Assembly: GCA_020847175.1 (NCBI GenBank)
Contig: JADLCM010000038.1
Span: 1-60,010, forward strand
DNA: 60,010 bases
From: Phycisphaerales bacterium
GTDB taxonomy: Bacteria > Planctomycetota > Phycisphaerae > Phycisphaerales > UBA1924
Reading direction: 5' to 3'
Below the pieces are notes generated by a model that did not search any database, was not told the origin of the DNA, and saw only the letters and a list, made by a program, of their open reading frames with translations. This document shows positions 8,741 to 18,327 of this stretch, in pieces (position 1 is the first letter of the stretch; each line of letters opens with the position of its first letter). The position numbers and the translations under genes are program-made.

Positions 8741-11598
8741 GACTCATCCTCTCCGTCATCGCCATCGGCGTCGTCGAGCACGGGATTGATGTCGTCGGGC
8801 TGGAGCACGATGCTGAACGTGCCTTCGCGGGGCAGCGTGTTCACATCGTCAAACTCGGCGCGGCGTACGCACCCGATGACCTCGCGGGCTTTCTCATCCG
8901 CCTCGCGCAGATCCGCCGGAGACCACTCCGCGGCGAGGAACGGTTCGTCGGGGGGTACGTCAGGGAGGCTGATGTACGCGAGGGTCACATCGTCGATGCC
9001 CACGCCAAGATCGTCGAGCAGGCACTTCGCCAGATGCCGGTACATGGGGAGCTGCAGGTCGATCCAGCCGCGTGCGGAGCGGTGCGCGGCCTCGGGGCTC
9101 TCCTGCTTCTTGGATGTCTTGTAGTCGATGATGGCCACGCTGCCGGATGCGTGAACTTCGATGCGGTCGATCCGACCGCGGAGGAGGATGGGGTGGTCGT
9201 CAGCCGGCCAACGCACCTCACGCCCGGGCGACCACTCGGCATGGGCGACGCGCCACCCCTGCCGGGCGCGGGCGGCGTGGGCCCCGGCGAGGATTTCAAT
9301 CCGGCGCCGAGCGAGCGAGAGTTGGATGTCCAGCAGGCGGGCGGGCTCACCCGCGAAATGCTGCCCGGCCAGGCGGTCCAGTTCGTCGTGAAGTGCCGAG
9401 GCGACGCGATCCCGGTCGGCTTCGGCGGAGAGGTCAGCGTCGGCGAGGCGCCGGGCGACATCGTGAATCAGCGTGCCGAAGCCGAGCGCATCGAAGGTCC
9501 GGGCCGGAGGTCGTCCTTCGGTGAGCCCCTGCACCCTGCGCAGGGCGAACAGCCTCGGGCTCTCAATGTATTCGCGGAACCAGGTGACTCCCATGACGCG
9601 AAGCGGCTGGTCCGCTGCCGTGGGGCGTGTGGCGGGCGCGGCCGCGCCTGGGCACGCGATCGCGCGGCGGGGCGCGTCGAGGTCGGGGCGGGCGAAGCGG
9701 ACCACCCGCGCCGCGACGGCCTCGTCGGTCCCACCCATGATGAGCCGGCTGGGGTGCAGAGGGTCGCCGGAAGCGTCGCGTCGCATGGAGATCAGGCGCA
9801 GGTGTGGACGCGCTGCGCCCGCGGCAGAGAGGAGGAACGCGTCGCGCGCAAGCCGCGCCGCGGATTCGTCCATGCGGAGGGCCCTGCGGACCTGAGTTGA
9901 AAGCAGCGGGTGCTCGGGAGTGGGCGCGGGCAGCAGCCCCTCATTGACACCGATCACGACGACTGCGCGGGCGGGGTCGAAGGCGAGCTCGAGCCAACCG
10001 ATGACCTCGATTGCGCCGGGATCATGGTCGCTCGGCACTGGAGCGCGGGCGAGGTCGCGCTTGAGCAGGGCAAGGACGGTGCGTGCCGGCACCGGGGTGG
10101 CGGGTTCGAGTTCTGCGAGCTTGGCCAGGATGCGTGCGAGCGCCTCGCGGGCATGGTCGTCGAGGGGGGGGGCATCGGGCCGGGGCTCGGTGCGCGGTCC
10201 GGTCGCCGAGTCCGCGTACACGAATCGCAGCACATCGCGCACCCAGCGGACGCCGTTCTCGGGGTCGCCTCCGGGGGAAAGAAGCGTATGCACGGCGCGC
10301 CGGAGCGATTCGAGGGGTCCGGGTGCGTCGGGGTGCGCGCGGCCTGCCGCCCGCGGGCGTGTGCTCCCGGCGGCTTCAAACCGGGGGCCGGGCGTGAGCC
10401 AGTGCGTCACGCCGTCGGGTAGAGCCCGGGCGAGTTCTGCGGCGAGTGTCTTCGCCCCGGCGGGCGCGGCTGCGGCACCCGCAGCGTCCGCCCGTTGCAG
10501 CGCAATGTGCGTATCCGGGTGCCGGACGAGGTCGAGCGCCGCAGCAGCGGAGGCTGAGTCGAGGAACGACTCGATGACCTCGATGAGTTGACCCGGACTC
10601 GACCGCAGCGCGGGCGGGCCAGGCGCGGGGCGAACGCGAAGCGTGCCGATTTCGTCGGCCTTCAGTTCCACGGCGCGGGCGAGAGCCGGGTCCGCAGCCA
10701 CCATGCAGACGTCTGAGGCGCTGACGGGTTGCGGCACGTCCGCCAGCGAGCCGAAGGCGAGTTCCGCGGCGTGCGCAGGGTCGTCGGCAAAGAGCACAGT
10801 GTGCTCGGGCAGTTCCGGCAGGGGCCACGCTTCCGGGCGCACCAGGCCGAACTCATCACATGCCGAGGCGAGGTCTTGGGGTGCGCCGACGAGGGCGATG
10901 ACATCGTGGGCCGCGTGCTCCAGGCATGTACGAACTGCGGGTGAGATGTCGGTGACGCCGGCGAGGACGATGAAGTCCACTTCGGGCCGTGTGCGCCAGC
11001 GCCCTGCCTTGAGGGCGGCGAGTTCACTGTGCGGGCCGTCCACACACCCCCAAGAGGCGAGCAGTTCGGCAGCTCGGCTGCCGACCTGGGCGGCGATCTG
11101 CCAGCGCGCGGGGTCGAAGTCGCAGGCCGCGCCGGCGTCGGCGAGCGTGTGCGTGTGCCGCGCGAGCTCGTCGTGCGCAGCCACCACAAGTTCGGCGAGG
11201 CTCATCCAGGCGGCGGCCTGCCCCGGCGCGGGCGCGTGGCTCAGCAGCACGGCCAGTTCGTCCGCGCTGGTCGAACCGAGGGTCCGCATCCAGGCGAGCA
11301 GCCGCAGCAGGGGCGGAGCGGGCTCGCCGGGCACGTCAAGCACCGCGCCGGGCAGCTCCGCCGGGGTCAGCATGATCGGCGGCGCGAGTGCGGCGCCCCG
11401 GGCTTCGGCCGCATCCACGAGCTCACCGAGAAGCAGGCGGCCCGATCGCGCCGTCGGAGTGATGATGAGCGTGCGAGAAAGGTCCGCTTCGTGCAGGACT
11501 GCGGCGTCAGGGGAGAGATGGAGATTGAGCAGCCACGCCGCCGCGCGCTGCGGGAAGGGGGCGTCCCAGCCGAGGAAGTGTCTCTCGCGACGGGGCAC
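8737..11598 (-). CDS. AddB-like nuclease subunit
   Basis: A 953-residue partner of the AddA-like protein. The N-terminal half is a degenerate helicase-like module (LIITPTARSGRLLL in place of a Walker A, ELAFDPARAVVVIGVNEGLL further on), and the C-terminus has the RecB-family nuclease motif: GRIDRIEVH followed by AIIDYKTSKK. AddB proteins usually hold a 4Fe-4S cluster with one Cys before the nuclease core and three after it; here the segment where the first Cys is expected reads YIESPRLFALRRV and I see no CxxC after the nuclease motif, so the cluster seems absent. Start is GTG at 11598, with AGGA nine bases upstream. First gene of a three-gene leftward operon, divergent from the kinase gene (84-base gap). 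Confidence 0.85.
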   Translation of the reverse strand: MPRRERHFLGWDAPFPQRAAAWLLNLHLSPDAAVLHEADLSRTLIITPTARSGRLLLGELVDAAEARGAALAPPIMLTPAELPGAVLDVPGEPAPPLLRLLAWMRTLGSTSADELAVLLSHAPAPGQAAAWMSLAELVVAAHDELARHTHTLADAGAACDFDPARWQIAAQVGSRAAELLASWGCVDGPHSELAALKAGRWRTRPEVDFIVLAGVTDISPAVRTCLEHAAHDVIALVGAPQDLASACDEFGLVRPEAWPLPELPEHTVLFADDPAHAAELAFGSLADVPQPVSASDVCMVAADPALARAVELKADEIGTLRVRPAPGPPALRSSPGQLIEVIESFLDSASAAAALDLVRHPDTHIALQRADAAGAAAAPAGAKTLAAELARALPDGVTHWLTPGPRFEAAGSTRPRAAGRAHPDAPGPLESLRRAVHTLLSPGGDPENGVRWVRDVLRFVYADSATGPRTEPRPDAPPLDDHAREALARILAKLAELEPATPVPARTVLALLKRDLARAPVPSDHDPGAIEVIGWLELAFDPARAVVVIGVNEGLLPAPTPEHPLLSTQVRRALRMDESAARLARDAFLLSAAGAARPHLRLISMRRDASGDPLHPSRLIMGGTDEAVAARVVRFARPDLDAPRRAIACPGAAAPATRPTAADQPLRVMGVTWFREYIESPRLFALRRVQGLTEGRPPARTFDALGFGTLIHDVARRLADADLSAEADRDRVASALHDELDRLAGQHFAGEPARLLDIQLSLARRRIEILAGAHAARARQGWRVAHAEWSPGREVRWPADDHPILLRGRIDRIEVHASGSVAIIDYKTSKKQESPEAAHRSARGWIDLQLPMYRHLAKCLLDDLGVGIDDVTLAYISLPDVPPDEPFLAAEWSPADLREADEKAREVIGCVRRAEFDDVNTLPREGTFSIVLQPDDINPVLDDADGDDGEDES

Positions 11599-11682
11599 GG
11601 GTTGATCCTAACACCCCCCGAGCCGGCGCGTGTGCCGGAATGGCGCGATAGGCTAGGGCCGGGTGCTCGGGCCCGAAACCGC

Positions 11683-14600
11683 ATGAGCAGGGTCTGCTTC
11701 CATCCCGGATCGTTTGATGACTCGGGCCTGGCGTGGGGACCGAAAGCCGGCGACCCCGAGTTTGCCCCAGGTGACCGGCTCGATGCCTACCGACTTGTGA
11801 ACCTGATCGGCGAGGGCGGCTTCGGGATGGTCTACCTGGCCGACCAGGAAGAGCCGGTCCGGCGCAAGGTCGCGATCAAGTTGATCAAGCCCGGGATGGA
11901 CACGCGCCATGTGGTGGCACGGTTCCAGGCCGAGCGCCAGGCGATGGCGCTGATGGACCACCCCGGCGTGGCGCGCATCTACGACGCGGGCACGACGCCC
12001 GCCGGACGCCCGTACTTCGTGATGGAGTACGTGCGGGGTGACCCGATCTCGACCTACTGCGACCAGAATCGGCTGAACGTGCCGGAACGCCTGCGGCTCT
12101 TCATGGAAGTGTGTGATGCGGTGCAGTATGCGCACCAGAAGGGCATCATCCACCGGGACATCAAGCCGAGCAACGTGCTGATCACGACCGACGGGCCGCG
12201 CCCGCTGCCGAAGGTGATCGACTGGGGCGTCGCGCGGGCGACGGAACGGGACCAGGACCGGTCGCGCACGCTGATGACCGAGGCCGGGCAGTTCGTGGGT
12301 ACGCCGGAATACATGAGCCCGGAGCAGGCGCGGATCGGCCCCCTGGACGTGGACACGCGGGCGGACATCTATTCGCTCGGGGTGCTGCTCTACCAGTTGC
12401 TCGCGGGCGAGCTGCCTTTCGAGAGCAAGACCCTTCGCCAGGGCACGTTCGTCGACGTGCAGCGCGTGATCGTGGAGATGCAGCCCCCCAAGCCGAGCGT
12501 CAAGCTCCAGCGCTCGACCGACGCGAACGTGATCGCGGGGCGCCGGCGCACGGCGATCGGCACGCTGGGGCGCATGCTGCGCGACGATCTCGACTGGATC
12601 GTGATGAAGGCGATGGACAAGGACCGCGAACGCCGGTACTCGTCGGCGGCGGAGCTCGCGGCGGACATCCGGCGGCACCTCGTCGATGAACCGGTGATCG
12701 CCGGCGCGCCTTCGCGGTGGTACCGCGTGCGAAAGCTCATCAAGCGCAACCGCGGCGCGGTGATCGCCGGCGGCGTGGCGATGGCGCTGCTGCTCTCGGC
12801 GTTCCTGGTGGCGTCGGGCCTCTACTGGCGCGAGCGACGGCTTGCCCGCTCGCTTTCCGAGGCGGTCGCGCTCAGCCGCGTGCGCGACGAGCGCGAGGCC
12901 GGCCTGCGGGCCGAACTGGAGCGCCAGCGCGACGAGGCGTCGGCCCTGGCCCGTGAAGCCCAGGAGGCGCGCACCCGCGCGGAGTGGCGGGCCTACCTGG
13001 CGGCGGTCGCCGCGGTGGAGTGGGCCCGGGACATCGACCCCGCCAGCGCCCCGGCCCGGCTTCTTGAGGCACGTCGGGCCGGGGCCGACGGACAGGCCGG
13101 CTGGGAACTCGGTGTGCTCGCCTCCGGGCTCGACCAATCGGGAGGAACGCAGATCAGTTCGCCGGCGGCGGGGGTTGCCGTGGATGGCGCCCTTGGCCCG
13201 CTCGCCGCCTTGACTGACGGCCGGGTGGTGCGCGTCGGCGATTCCGGGTCCGAGCCGCTCATCACGCTCGCCGGGCCGGTGGAGGCGGCACAGTTCTCGC
13301 GGGATGCGAGGTTCGCGGCATTCGGCGCCGCCGGGAGGGTTCACGCGCTCGAAGTGGCACGTCCGGGCGAGAGACACTCTCAGACCGAAGCCGGGGGCGC
13401 ATGGGCGCTCTCCGATGACGGGACTCTGCTGGCCGTGGGCGGGAGCGCGGGTAGGCTGGTGCGCCTGCCCGAGGGGATCGAAGTCGCCCGGCCCGCGTTT
13501 CTGGGTTCCGCGCGGACGCTCACGATCTCGCCCGAGGGCGACCTCCTCGCGTGCGCCTCGATTTCGGGCGATGTGACGCTTCACGACATCATCTCCGGGC
13601 GCGGGCAGGACCTCGTCGGGGCGGATCGCCAGGTGCCGCGCTGCCTGGCCTTTTCGCCGCGAGCGGATGCACTCGCGTGCGGCGGCGACTCGGGCGACAT
13701 CGTGATCTGGCCGATCGATGGGGGGCGTGCGCGATTTCCGGCACGGCTTCGCGGGCACCGCGGGCCGGTGAACAGCCTGGCATTCGCGCCGGGGGGCGGG
13801 TTTCTGGCCTCTACCTCCGATGACGGCACGCTGCGCCTCTGGAATCTCGGCGATCTGACCCTTCTGGCGACGCTTCGCGGGCACACGGGCCCGGTGCGTC
13901 ACGTTGCGCTCGGGCGCGGGCCGGAGGGGCTCACGCTCGTGTCTTCCGGCGATGACGGCGTGCGATCCTGGAACCTGCCTTCCATCAGGGCCCGCGAGGC
14001 GGGGCTCGCGGTCTTCGCCGGAGAGCCGGTTGAGGCCGAGGACGGCGGCGCCGGCCCGGTTGTGCGGCTCTCGTCGGGCGCGATCGCCACGCTCGATCTC
14101 GCCGCCGGCAGGGTGCAGGAAGTGGCCGCTCCGGGGACCGGCGCGGTGACGGCGCTCGCGCCGCAGGGATACGTGATGCGCGATGGTCCGGACCTCGTGC
14201 GCCGCGGCTGGAACGGGCATGAACTGTCGCGCTCCGCCGATGTGCCGGGGACGCTCGTTTCCGCGTGCGCCGAACGAATGGCGGCAGCCTCGGGGAGCCT
14301 GCTCTGCGTGACTGACGCCGGGGGCGGGCGCCACGAAGCACGGTTTGACAGCACCATCACGGCGATTGACTGCGGGCCGACGCACGCGATCGTCGGCCTC
14401 CGGTCGGGCGAAGTGCGCGAGATCATCGGGGCGGACTCACGCCTCGTCGGCACCCTGGTCGGCGAGGTTTCGCGGGTACGCCAGACCGATCGCGGCCAGG
14501 TTCTTGCCGGCAGTACCTTGGGCGAAGTGCTCATCGAAGAGGGCGGGCGCCCGGCACGCGCCTGGATCACCGGCCCGGCGCCCATCACCGATCTCTTCCC

Positions 14601-15174
14601 ACTAGACGATAAACGGCTGCTCGTGGCGGATGACGCCGGAGGCGTGGTGCTGTGGCACACTGTTCATCAGGAGCCGATTCTCACCCTGCAGCGCGACGAT
14701 GCGCCGGTGCGGGCATTCGCGAGGCTCGCCGGGAGTGATGCGGTGCTGGCCTTCCGCGAGGACGGCACCTGCGCCGTGTGGGGCTCCACAGCGCCATCGG
14801 TCGTTCTGGCAGAGCCGGACGAAAACCTGTGGATCAGCGCGGTTGTGCCGTGCGATGCGGCCGGTCGGCCTTCTGGGCTCCGCGCGGGAGAACCAGCGTA
14901 TGTGCTCATCAGGGGCACCGTGCGAGCGGCGTCGGACGTGAGCGGGGCCGTGGAAGTCTTGGTCAATGATGCCCCGGCCCTCGTGACACCGTTCGCCTCG
15001 CCCGCGGAGGGCGGCCCGATGCGCCCCCTCGACATGATCATCGGCCCATTCACCGCTCCGGCGGCAGGCGTCGTGCGACTGCGCGCTCTGGCGCGCTCGA
15101 GTGCAGACGCCTGGCCCGGGCCGGCCACCGATGACGAAGTCTCGGTCGAGGTGTTCATTGCCGGGGGCGAGTAG
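11683..15174 (+). CDS. Transmembrane Ser/Thr protein kinase with WD40 repeats
   Basis: About 1163 residues. The N-terminal Hanks-type kinase has the glycine loop GEGGFGMVYLA, the VAIK lysine, the catalytic loop IIHRDIKPSNVLI, and FVGTPEYMSPEQA in the activation segment. The metal-binding DFG is DWG here (PKVIDWGVARA). A single hydrophobic helix follows near residues 357-382 (GAVIAGGVAMALLLSAFLVA), then an alanine/arginine-rich coiled coil and a long region with WD40-like repeats, the clearest being GHRGPVNSLAFAPGGG and SDDGTLRLWNL. This cytoplasmic-kinase/external-propeller layout is abundant in planctomycetes. Start: ATG 11683, about 40 residues before the kinase core. Substrates unknown. 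Confidence 0.93.
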   Translation: MSRVCFHPGSFDDSGLAWGPKAGDPEFAPGDRLDAYRLVNLIGEGGFGMVYLADQEEPVRRKVAIKLIKPGMDTRHVVARFQAERQAMALMDHPGVARIYDAGTTPAGRPYFVMEYVRGDPISTYCDQNRLNVPERLRLFMEVCDAVQYAHQKGIIHRDIKPSNVLITTDGPRPLPKVIDWGVARATERDQDRSRTLMTEAGQFVGTPEYMSPEQARIGPLDVDTRADIYSLGVLLYQLLAGELPFESKTLRQGTFVDVQRVIVEMQPPKPSVKLQRSTDANVIAGRRRTAIGTLGRMLRDDLDWIVMKAMDKDRERRYSSAAELAADIRRHLVDEPVIAGAPSRWYRVRKLIKRNRGAVIAGGVAMALLLSAFLVASGLYWRERRLARSLSEAVALSRVRDEREAGLRAELERQRDEASALAREAQEARTRAEWRAYLAAVAAVEWARDIDPASAPARLLEARRAGADGQAGWELGVLASGLDQSGGTQISSPAAGVAVDGALGPLAALTDGRVVRVGDSGSEPLITLAGPVEAAQFSRDARFAAFGAAGRVHALEVARPGERHSQTEAGGAWALSDDGTLLAVGGSAGRLVRLPEGIEVARPAFLGSARTLTISPEGDLLACASISGDVTLHDIISGRGQDLVGADRQVPRCLAFSPRADALACGGDSGDIVIWPIDGGRARFPARLRGHRGPVNSLAFAPGGGFLASTSDDGTLRLWNLGDLTLLATLRGHTGPVRHVALGRGPEGLTLVSSGDDGVRSWNLPSIRAREAGLAVFAGEPVEAEDGGAGPVVRLSSGAIATLDLAAGRVQEVAAPGTGAVTALAPQGYVMRDGPDLVRRGWNGHELSRSADVPGTLVSACAERMAAASGSLLCVTDAGGGRHEARFDSTITAIDCGPTHAIVGLRSGEVREIIGADSRLVGTLVGEVSRVRQTDRGQVLAGSTLGEVLIEEGGRPARAWITGPAPITDLFPLDDKRLLVADDAGGVVLWHTVHQEPILTLQRDDAPVRAFARLAGSDAVLAFREDGTCAVWGSTAPSVVLAEPDENLWISAVVPCDAAGRPSGLRAGEPAYVLIRGTVRAASDVSGAVEVLVNDAPALVTPFASPAEGGPMRPLDMIIGPFTAPAAGVVRLRALARSSADAWPGPATDDEVSVEVFIAGGE

Positions 15175-15203
15175 CCGCGGCCCACACCCGCACACCGGGT
15201 GCG

Positions 15204-15884
15204 TCAGAAAGGCTTCTTGGTCTGGCTCACGCACAGGTTGTCGCGGCCCGGGACAAAAAGGTCCGCGATCTCAACGGCTTCCATGATCGATTCGCGGGCC
15301 CGGGGCACATCCACGGCCCAAGGGAGGGCTTGTGCCTTGGCGAGGTGTTCTTCCGTGGCGATCGCATCTCCCGTGATGAGCACGGTGAACCGGGGTGCCG
15401 CCAGCAGCAGCCCCGTCAGGCCCGGGGTCACGCCCGGCAGCGGAAAGAGGCTTACGCCGGGGGCGAGGGAATCGGGCGCGGCGGCGCAGCGCTGCAGCAC
15501 CGCGACCTGGCGTCCCAGGGCCTCCGCGAGATCGGTCTGCCCGGCCTCGGCGGCCTCCCGCAACTTCAGCGCAAGAGGCACGCCCACCGCCTCGCGCTCG
15601 GATTCGCTCACCCACCATTTCGCCCGGTCGAAGAGGTCAATGCCCCGCGTGGTGTCGGGCTGCACCGAGGTGAGAAAGACATCGGTGATCGCGCCCGGTT
15701 CGAGATTGGCGCGCTCGCGCAACCGGGCTTCGAGCGCCTGCGCGGGAAGGCCGGGGTCAACCAGGATCGTGCGCTTGCCCGCGCGGATGAGCGTCGTGGT
15801 GGCGTGACCGGTGCGAGCCGGGGCCTTCTCGCCCCATAAGGGGTTGCCCGCGAGCGTGCCGATACTTATGACGCGGAAGTCCAT
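15204..15884 (-). CDS. Metallo-beta-lactamase-fold protein lacking the HxHxDH motif
   Basis: 226 residues with the frame of the MBL fold: TGHATTTLIRAGKRTILVDP at the first strands, ITDVFLTSVQPDTTRGIDLF where the metal motif should be, a late FPLPGVTPGLTGLLLA, and VLITGDAIA near the C-terminus. Active family members have THxHxDHxxG at that second position; here it reads TSVQPDTTRG, so the usual histidines are gone, while the aspartates of VDPG and TGD remain. It may be a non-catalytic or redox-altered member. ATG at 15884; convergent with the kinase gene, with a short hairpin (CACCCG/CGGGTG, 15185-15201) between them. Confidence 0.75.
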   Translation of the reverse strand: MDFRVISIGTLAGNPLWGEKAPARTGHATTTLIRAGKRTILVDPGLPAQALEARLRERANLEPGAITDVFLTSVQPDTTRGIDLFDRAKWWVSESEREAVGVPLALKLREAAEAGQTDLAEALGRQVAVLQRCAAAPDSLAPGVSLFPLPGVTPGLTGLLLAAPRFTVLITGDAIATEEHLAKAQALPWAVDVPRARESIMEAVEIADLFVPGRDNLCVSQTKKPF

Positions 15885-16048
15885 GCGAGAGGAGGATAGT
15901 GGGGCCGGGGCGACGGATCAGCCCCGTGGCGCGGGCGAGGACGGGCCCGCCTCGGAGAGCCGCCGTTACCACCGCGTTGCGCCACTCCGGGGCGGGTCGG
16001 ACGTATCACTATGGCGTCGGAGCTGATCCTCAACTCAAGGAGCGTGGA

Positions 16049-17233
16049 ATGAAGCGGTTCTCCAGGGCGTTGGCGGTTTCACTTCTCGCGGGCATTGCCG
16101 CTGGCCAGCCGGCCGCGGACCAGAACCACCCGGCGGTGGCCCCGGTGAACGAGCCGGCTCGCGCGCCGGCCCCGAAGATCCAGGTCGCCATCCTGCTCGA
16201 CACCAGCGGCTCCATGGACGGCCTGATCGAGCAGGCCAAGACCCAGCTCTGGACGATCGTGAACGAGCTCGCCTCGACCACGCAGGGCGGCCAGCGCCCC
16301 GAGATCTACGTCTCGCTCTTCGAGTACGGCAAGCAGACCCTTGCCCCCGACGAGGGCTACCTGCGCATGATCCTGCCCCTCTCCCGCGACCTCGACGCCG
16401 TCAGCCAGGAACTCTTCTCGCTCCAGACCAACGGGGGCGACGAGTACTGCGGATGGGTGATCCGCGCCGCGACGCAGGGCCTGGACTGGAGTCCGGAATC
16501 GAACGTGCTCAAGATGATCGTGATCGCGGGCAACGAGCCGTTCTCCCAGGGCACGGTCGATTTCCACCAGACCGTGCCGGAGGCAATCGCCAAGGGCATC
16601 ATCGTCAACACCATCTTCTGCGGCGACCGGCAGGAGGGCATCAATACCGGCTGGCAGGAGGGCGCCCTGCTCGCCGACGGCTCGTTCAGCCACATCGACC
16701 AGAACCTGGCGGTGGAGAGCATCCCTTCGCCGCAGGACGCTGAACTGCAGGCGCTCAACGCGGAACTGAACACGACATACATTGCCTACGGCGCGGACGG
16801 CGAGCGGGGACGTGAGGAACAGGTGCGCCAGGATGCCAACGCCATGGCGCCGGGCTCGGCGGGGGCGGGCATCCTCGCCGACCGGGCCGTGAGCAAGAGC
16901 CAGAGCTGGGCCTACTGCAATACCGCCTGGGACCTGGTGGACGCTTGCCGCGAGAAGGTCGTGGACCTCGCGACGCTGGAGGATGCGCAGTTGCCCGAAG
17001 CGATGCGGGGCAAGACCCTGGAAGAGAAGAAGGCGTATGTCGCCGGGTTCACGGAGAAGCGGGCAAAGATCCAGTCGCGGATCCTGGAGCTGGGCGAGGA
17101 GCGGGAGCGGTTCATCGCGGCGGCCCGGCGCGAGCGTGCCGAAGGCGCGGGCCAGACCCTCGCCGAAGTCCTCTGCGAGGCCGTGCGTGCGCAGGCCGCG
17201 AAGCGCGGCTTCGAGCCCGACGCCAAGGAGTAA
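16049..17233 (+). CDS. Exported von Willebrand factor A domain protein
   Basis: About 394 residues. The ATG at 16049 follows AAGGAGCGTGGA, a strong ribosome-binding site. A signal peptide (MKRFSRALAVSLLAGIAAG) precedes a Pro/Ala-rich linker and a VWA domain beginning IQVAILLDTSGSMDGLIEQA, with the complete MIDAS motif DxSxS. NGGDEYCGWVI and IVIAGNEPFSQG are the later conserved strands. The last ~120 residues are charged and helical (LEEKKAYVAGFTEKRAKIQS), probably coiled coil. Likely a periplasmic or surface metal-dependent protein-binding domain; partner unknown. A strong hairpin lies about 65 bases downstream, so it is probably transcribed alone. Confidence 0.87.
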   Translation: MKRFSRALAVSLLAGIAAGQPAADQNHPAVAPVNEPARAPAPKIQVAILLDTSGSMDGLIEQAKTQLWTIVNELASTTQGGQRPEIYVSLFEYGKQTLAPDEGYLRMILPLSRDLDAVSQELFSLQTNGGDEYCGWVIRAATQGLDWSPESNVLKMIVIAGNEPFSQGTVDFHQTVPEAIAKGIIVNTIFCGDRQEGINTGWQEGALLADGSFSHIDQNLAVESIPSPQDAELQALNAELNTTYIAYGADGERGREEQVRQDANAMAPGSAGAGILADRAVSKSQSWAYCNTAWDLVDACREKVVDLATLEDAQLPEAMRGKTLEEKKAYVAGFTEKRAKIQSRILELGEERERFIAAARRERAEGAGQTLAEVLCEAVRAQAAKRGFEPDAKE

Positions 17234-17298
17234 CGCCTCCCGCCCACAAGCTCGGGCAAAGTCGCGATTCCGCACTCGCCCGCGGCGTGCAACCCCCC

Positions 17299-17331
17299 GA
17301 AGCGGCGTCACCACACCGGGGACGCCGCTTC
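17299..17331 (+). terminator. Strong hairpin behind the VWA gene
   Basis: GAAGCGGCGTC (17299-17309) pairs with GACGCCGCTTC (17321-17331): 11 perfect base pairs around an 11-base loop. There is no real T-run after it, which is common in GC-rich genomes. Confidence 0.55.
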
Positions 17332-17410
17332 TGCGTCGAGTGCGCCCTGCGTGACTGGGGCGATTCGTTGCCGGGGCACGCCCGGCGCGTGGCCCCCCGG
17401 CCTGAATCCG

Positions 17411-18127
17411 TCAGCGTTGGTCGCTCGGGGGCTCAGGCCGCACTTCGGCGAGACGTGCCCGCTTCTTGGCGTGCCGGATGATCTCTCCGGTGACGAGGTA
17501 GACCAGGTCTTCGGCGATGCCGGACATGAGGTCTCCGATGCGTTCGAGCTCCCGCCCGAGCCGGTACATCAGCAGGCCGTCCGCCGGGGGCACGTCCGAC
17601 AGTTCGAGCAAAGCGGCGACTTCGGAGAACAGTTCGCGGTCGAGCCGGTCGATCACCTTATCGCTTTCGACGATCTCGCGCGCCGCCGGAACATCCTCGG
17701 CCAGCACGGCGCGCAGCAGGTTCTGGCAGATGAGGGGCACGCGCACGCCCAGCTCGCGGAGGGCCGTGGGCCAGGAGGGCGTTGAGGTCGGGTCAGAAAA
17801 CCGGCCCGCGAGCTTGGCGATGCTGGAGGCGTGATCGCCGACGCGCTCGATGTCGGCGTTGACCCGCAGGATGAACGCCAGTACGCGGAAGTCCCGCGCC
17901 ACGGGGTTCTCCAGCGTCATCATCCGGTAGCACTCCTGCTCGATTTCGACTTCTTCGAGGTCGATGGAGTCATCGCGCCGGCGGACCGCCCGGGCCGCCT
18001 CGACATCGAGCGTCCAGAGCGCCGCGAGCGCGCCCTCAAGCATGGCGATCGCCGAGGCGGCCTCGCGCACCAGTCTGCGCTTGAGGCCTGCCAGGCGCTG
18101 ATCGAAACTGTCCCGCGCGCTGTTCAC
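17411..18127 (-). CDS. phoU: PhoU-family phosphate uptake regulator
   Basis: 238 residues, the usual length. Two PhoU repeats are visible, each with the metal-cluster E(R)xGD motif: NADIERVGDHASSIAK in the first and ELERIGDLMSGIAED in the second. PhoU links the Pst phosphate transporter to the PhoR kinase and represses the Pho regulon when phosphate is plentiful. GTG at 18127 is preceded by GGCGGAGAACC. No pst or phoBR genes are adjacent. It diverges from pdxJ across about 200 bases that must hold both promoters; I could not pick convincing boxes there. Confidence 0.9.
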   Translation of the reverse strand: MNSARDSFDQRLAGLKRRLVREAASAIAMLEGALAALWTLDVEAARAVRRRDDSIDLEEVEIEQECYRMMTLENPVARDFRVLAFILRVNADIERVGDHASSIAKLAGRFSDPTSTPSWPTALRELGVRVPLICQNLLRAVLAEDVPAAREIVESDKVIDRLDRELFSEVAALLELSDVPPADGLLMYRLGRELERIGDLMSGIAEDLVYLVTGEIIRHAKKRARLAEVRPEPPSDQR

Positions 18128-18327
18128 GGTTCTCCGCCTTCAACCCCGGGTTCGCGGGGCAATTCCTTTGCCATCGGCGTTGGACCGGCGCCGTCTTGAA
18201 CCGAGGCGAAGCGTAGGGCCGGGCGCTGCCCCGCACTCCCGGGCCTGCGTCACCGGGCGTGCCCGAGTGGGCGGATCGAGGTCAACGCCGGCTTCCGGGC
18301 GCTTGGGGGCCGCTCTACCCTTCACCC

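Noticed and set aside
11653..14385. Very long leftward open frame opposite the kinase gene
   Set aside because: It is antisense to an unmistakable kinase-WD40 coding sequence; its translation is rich in Arg, His and Pro and shows no domain.
16079..17314. Leftward frame opposite the VWA gene
   Set aside because: Antisense to a well-supported gene with signal peptide and MIDAS motif.
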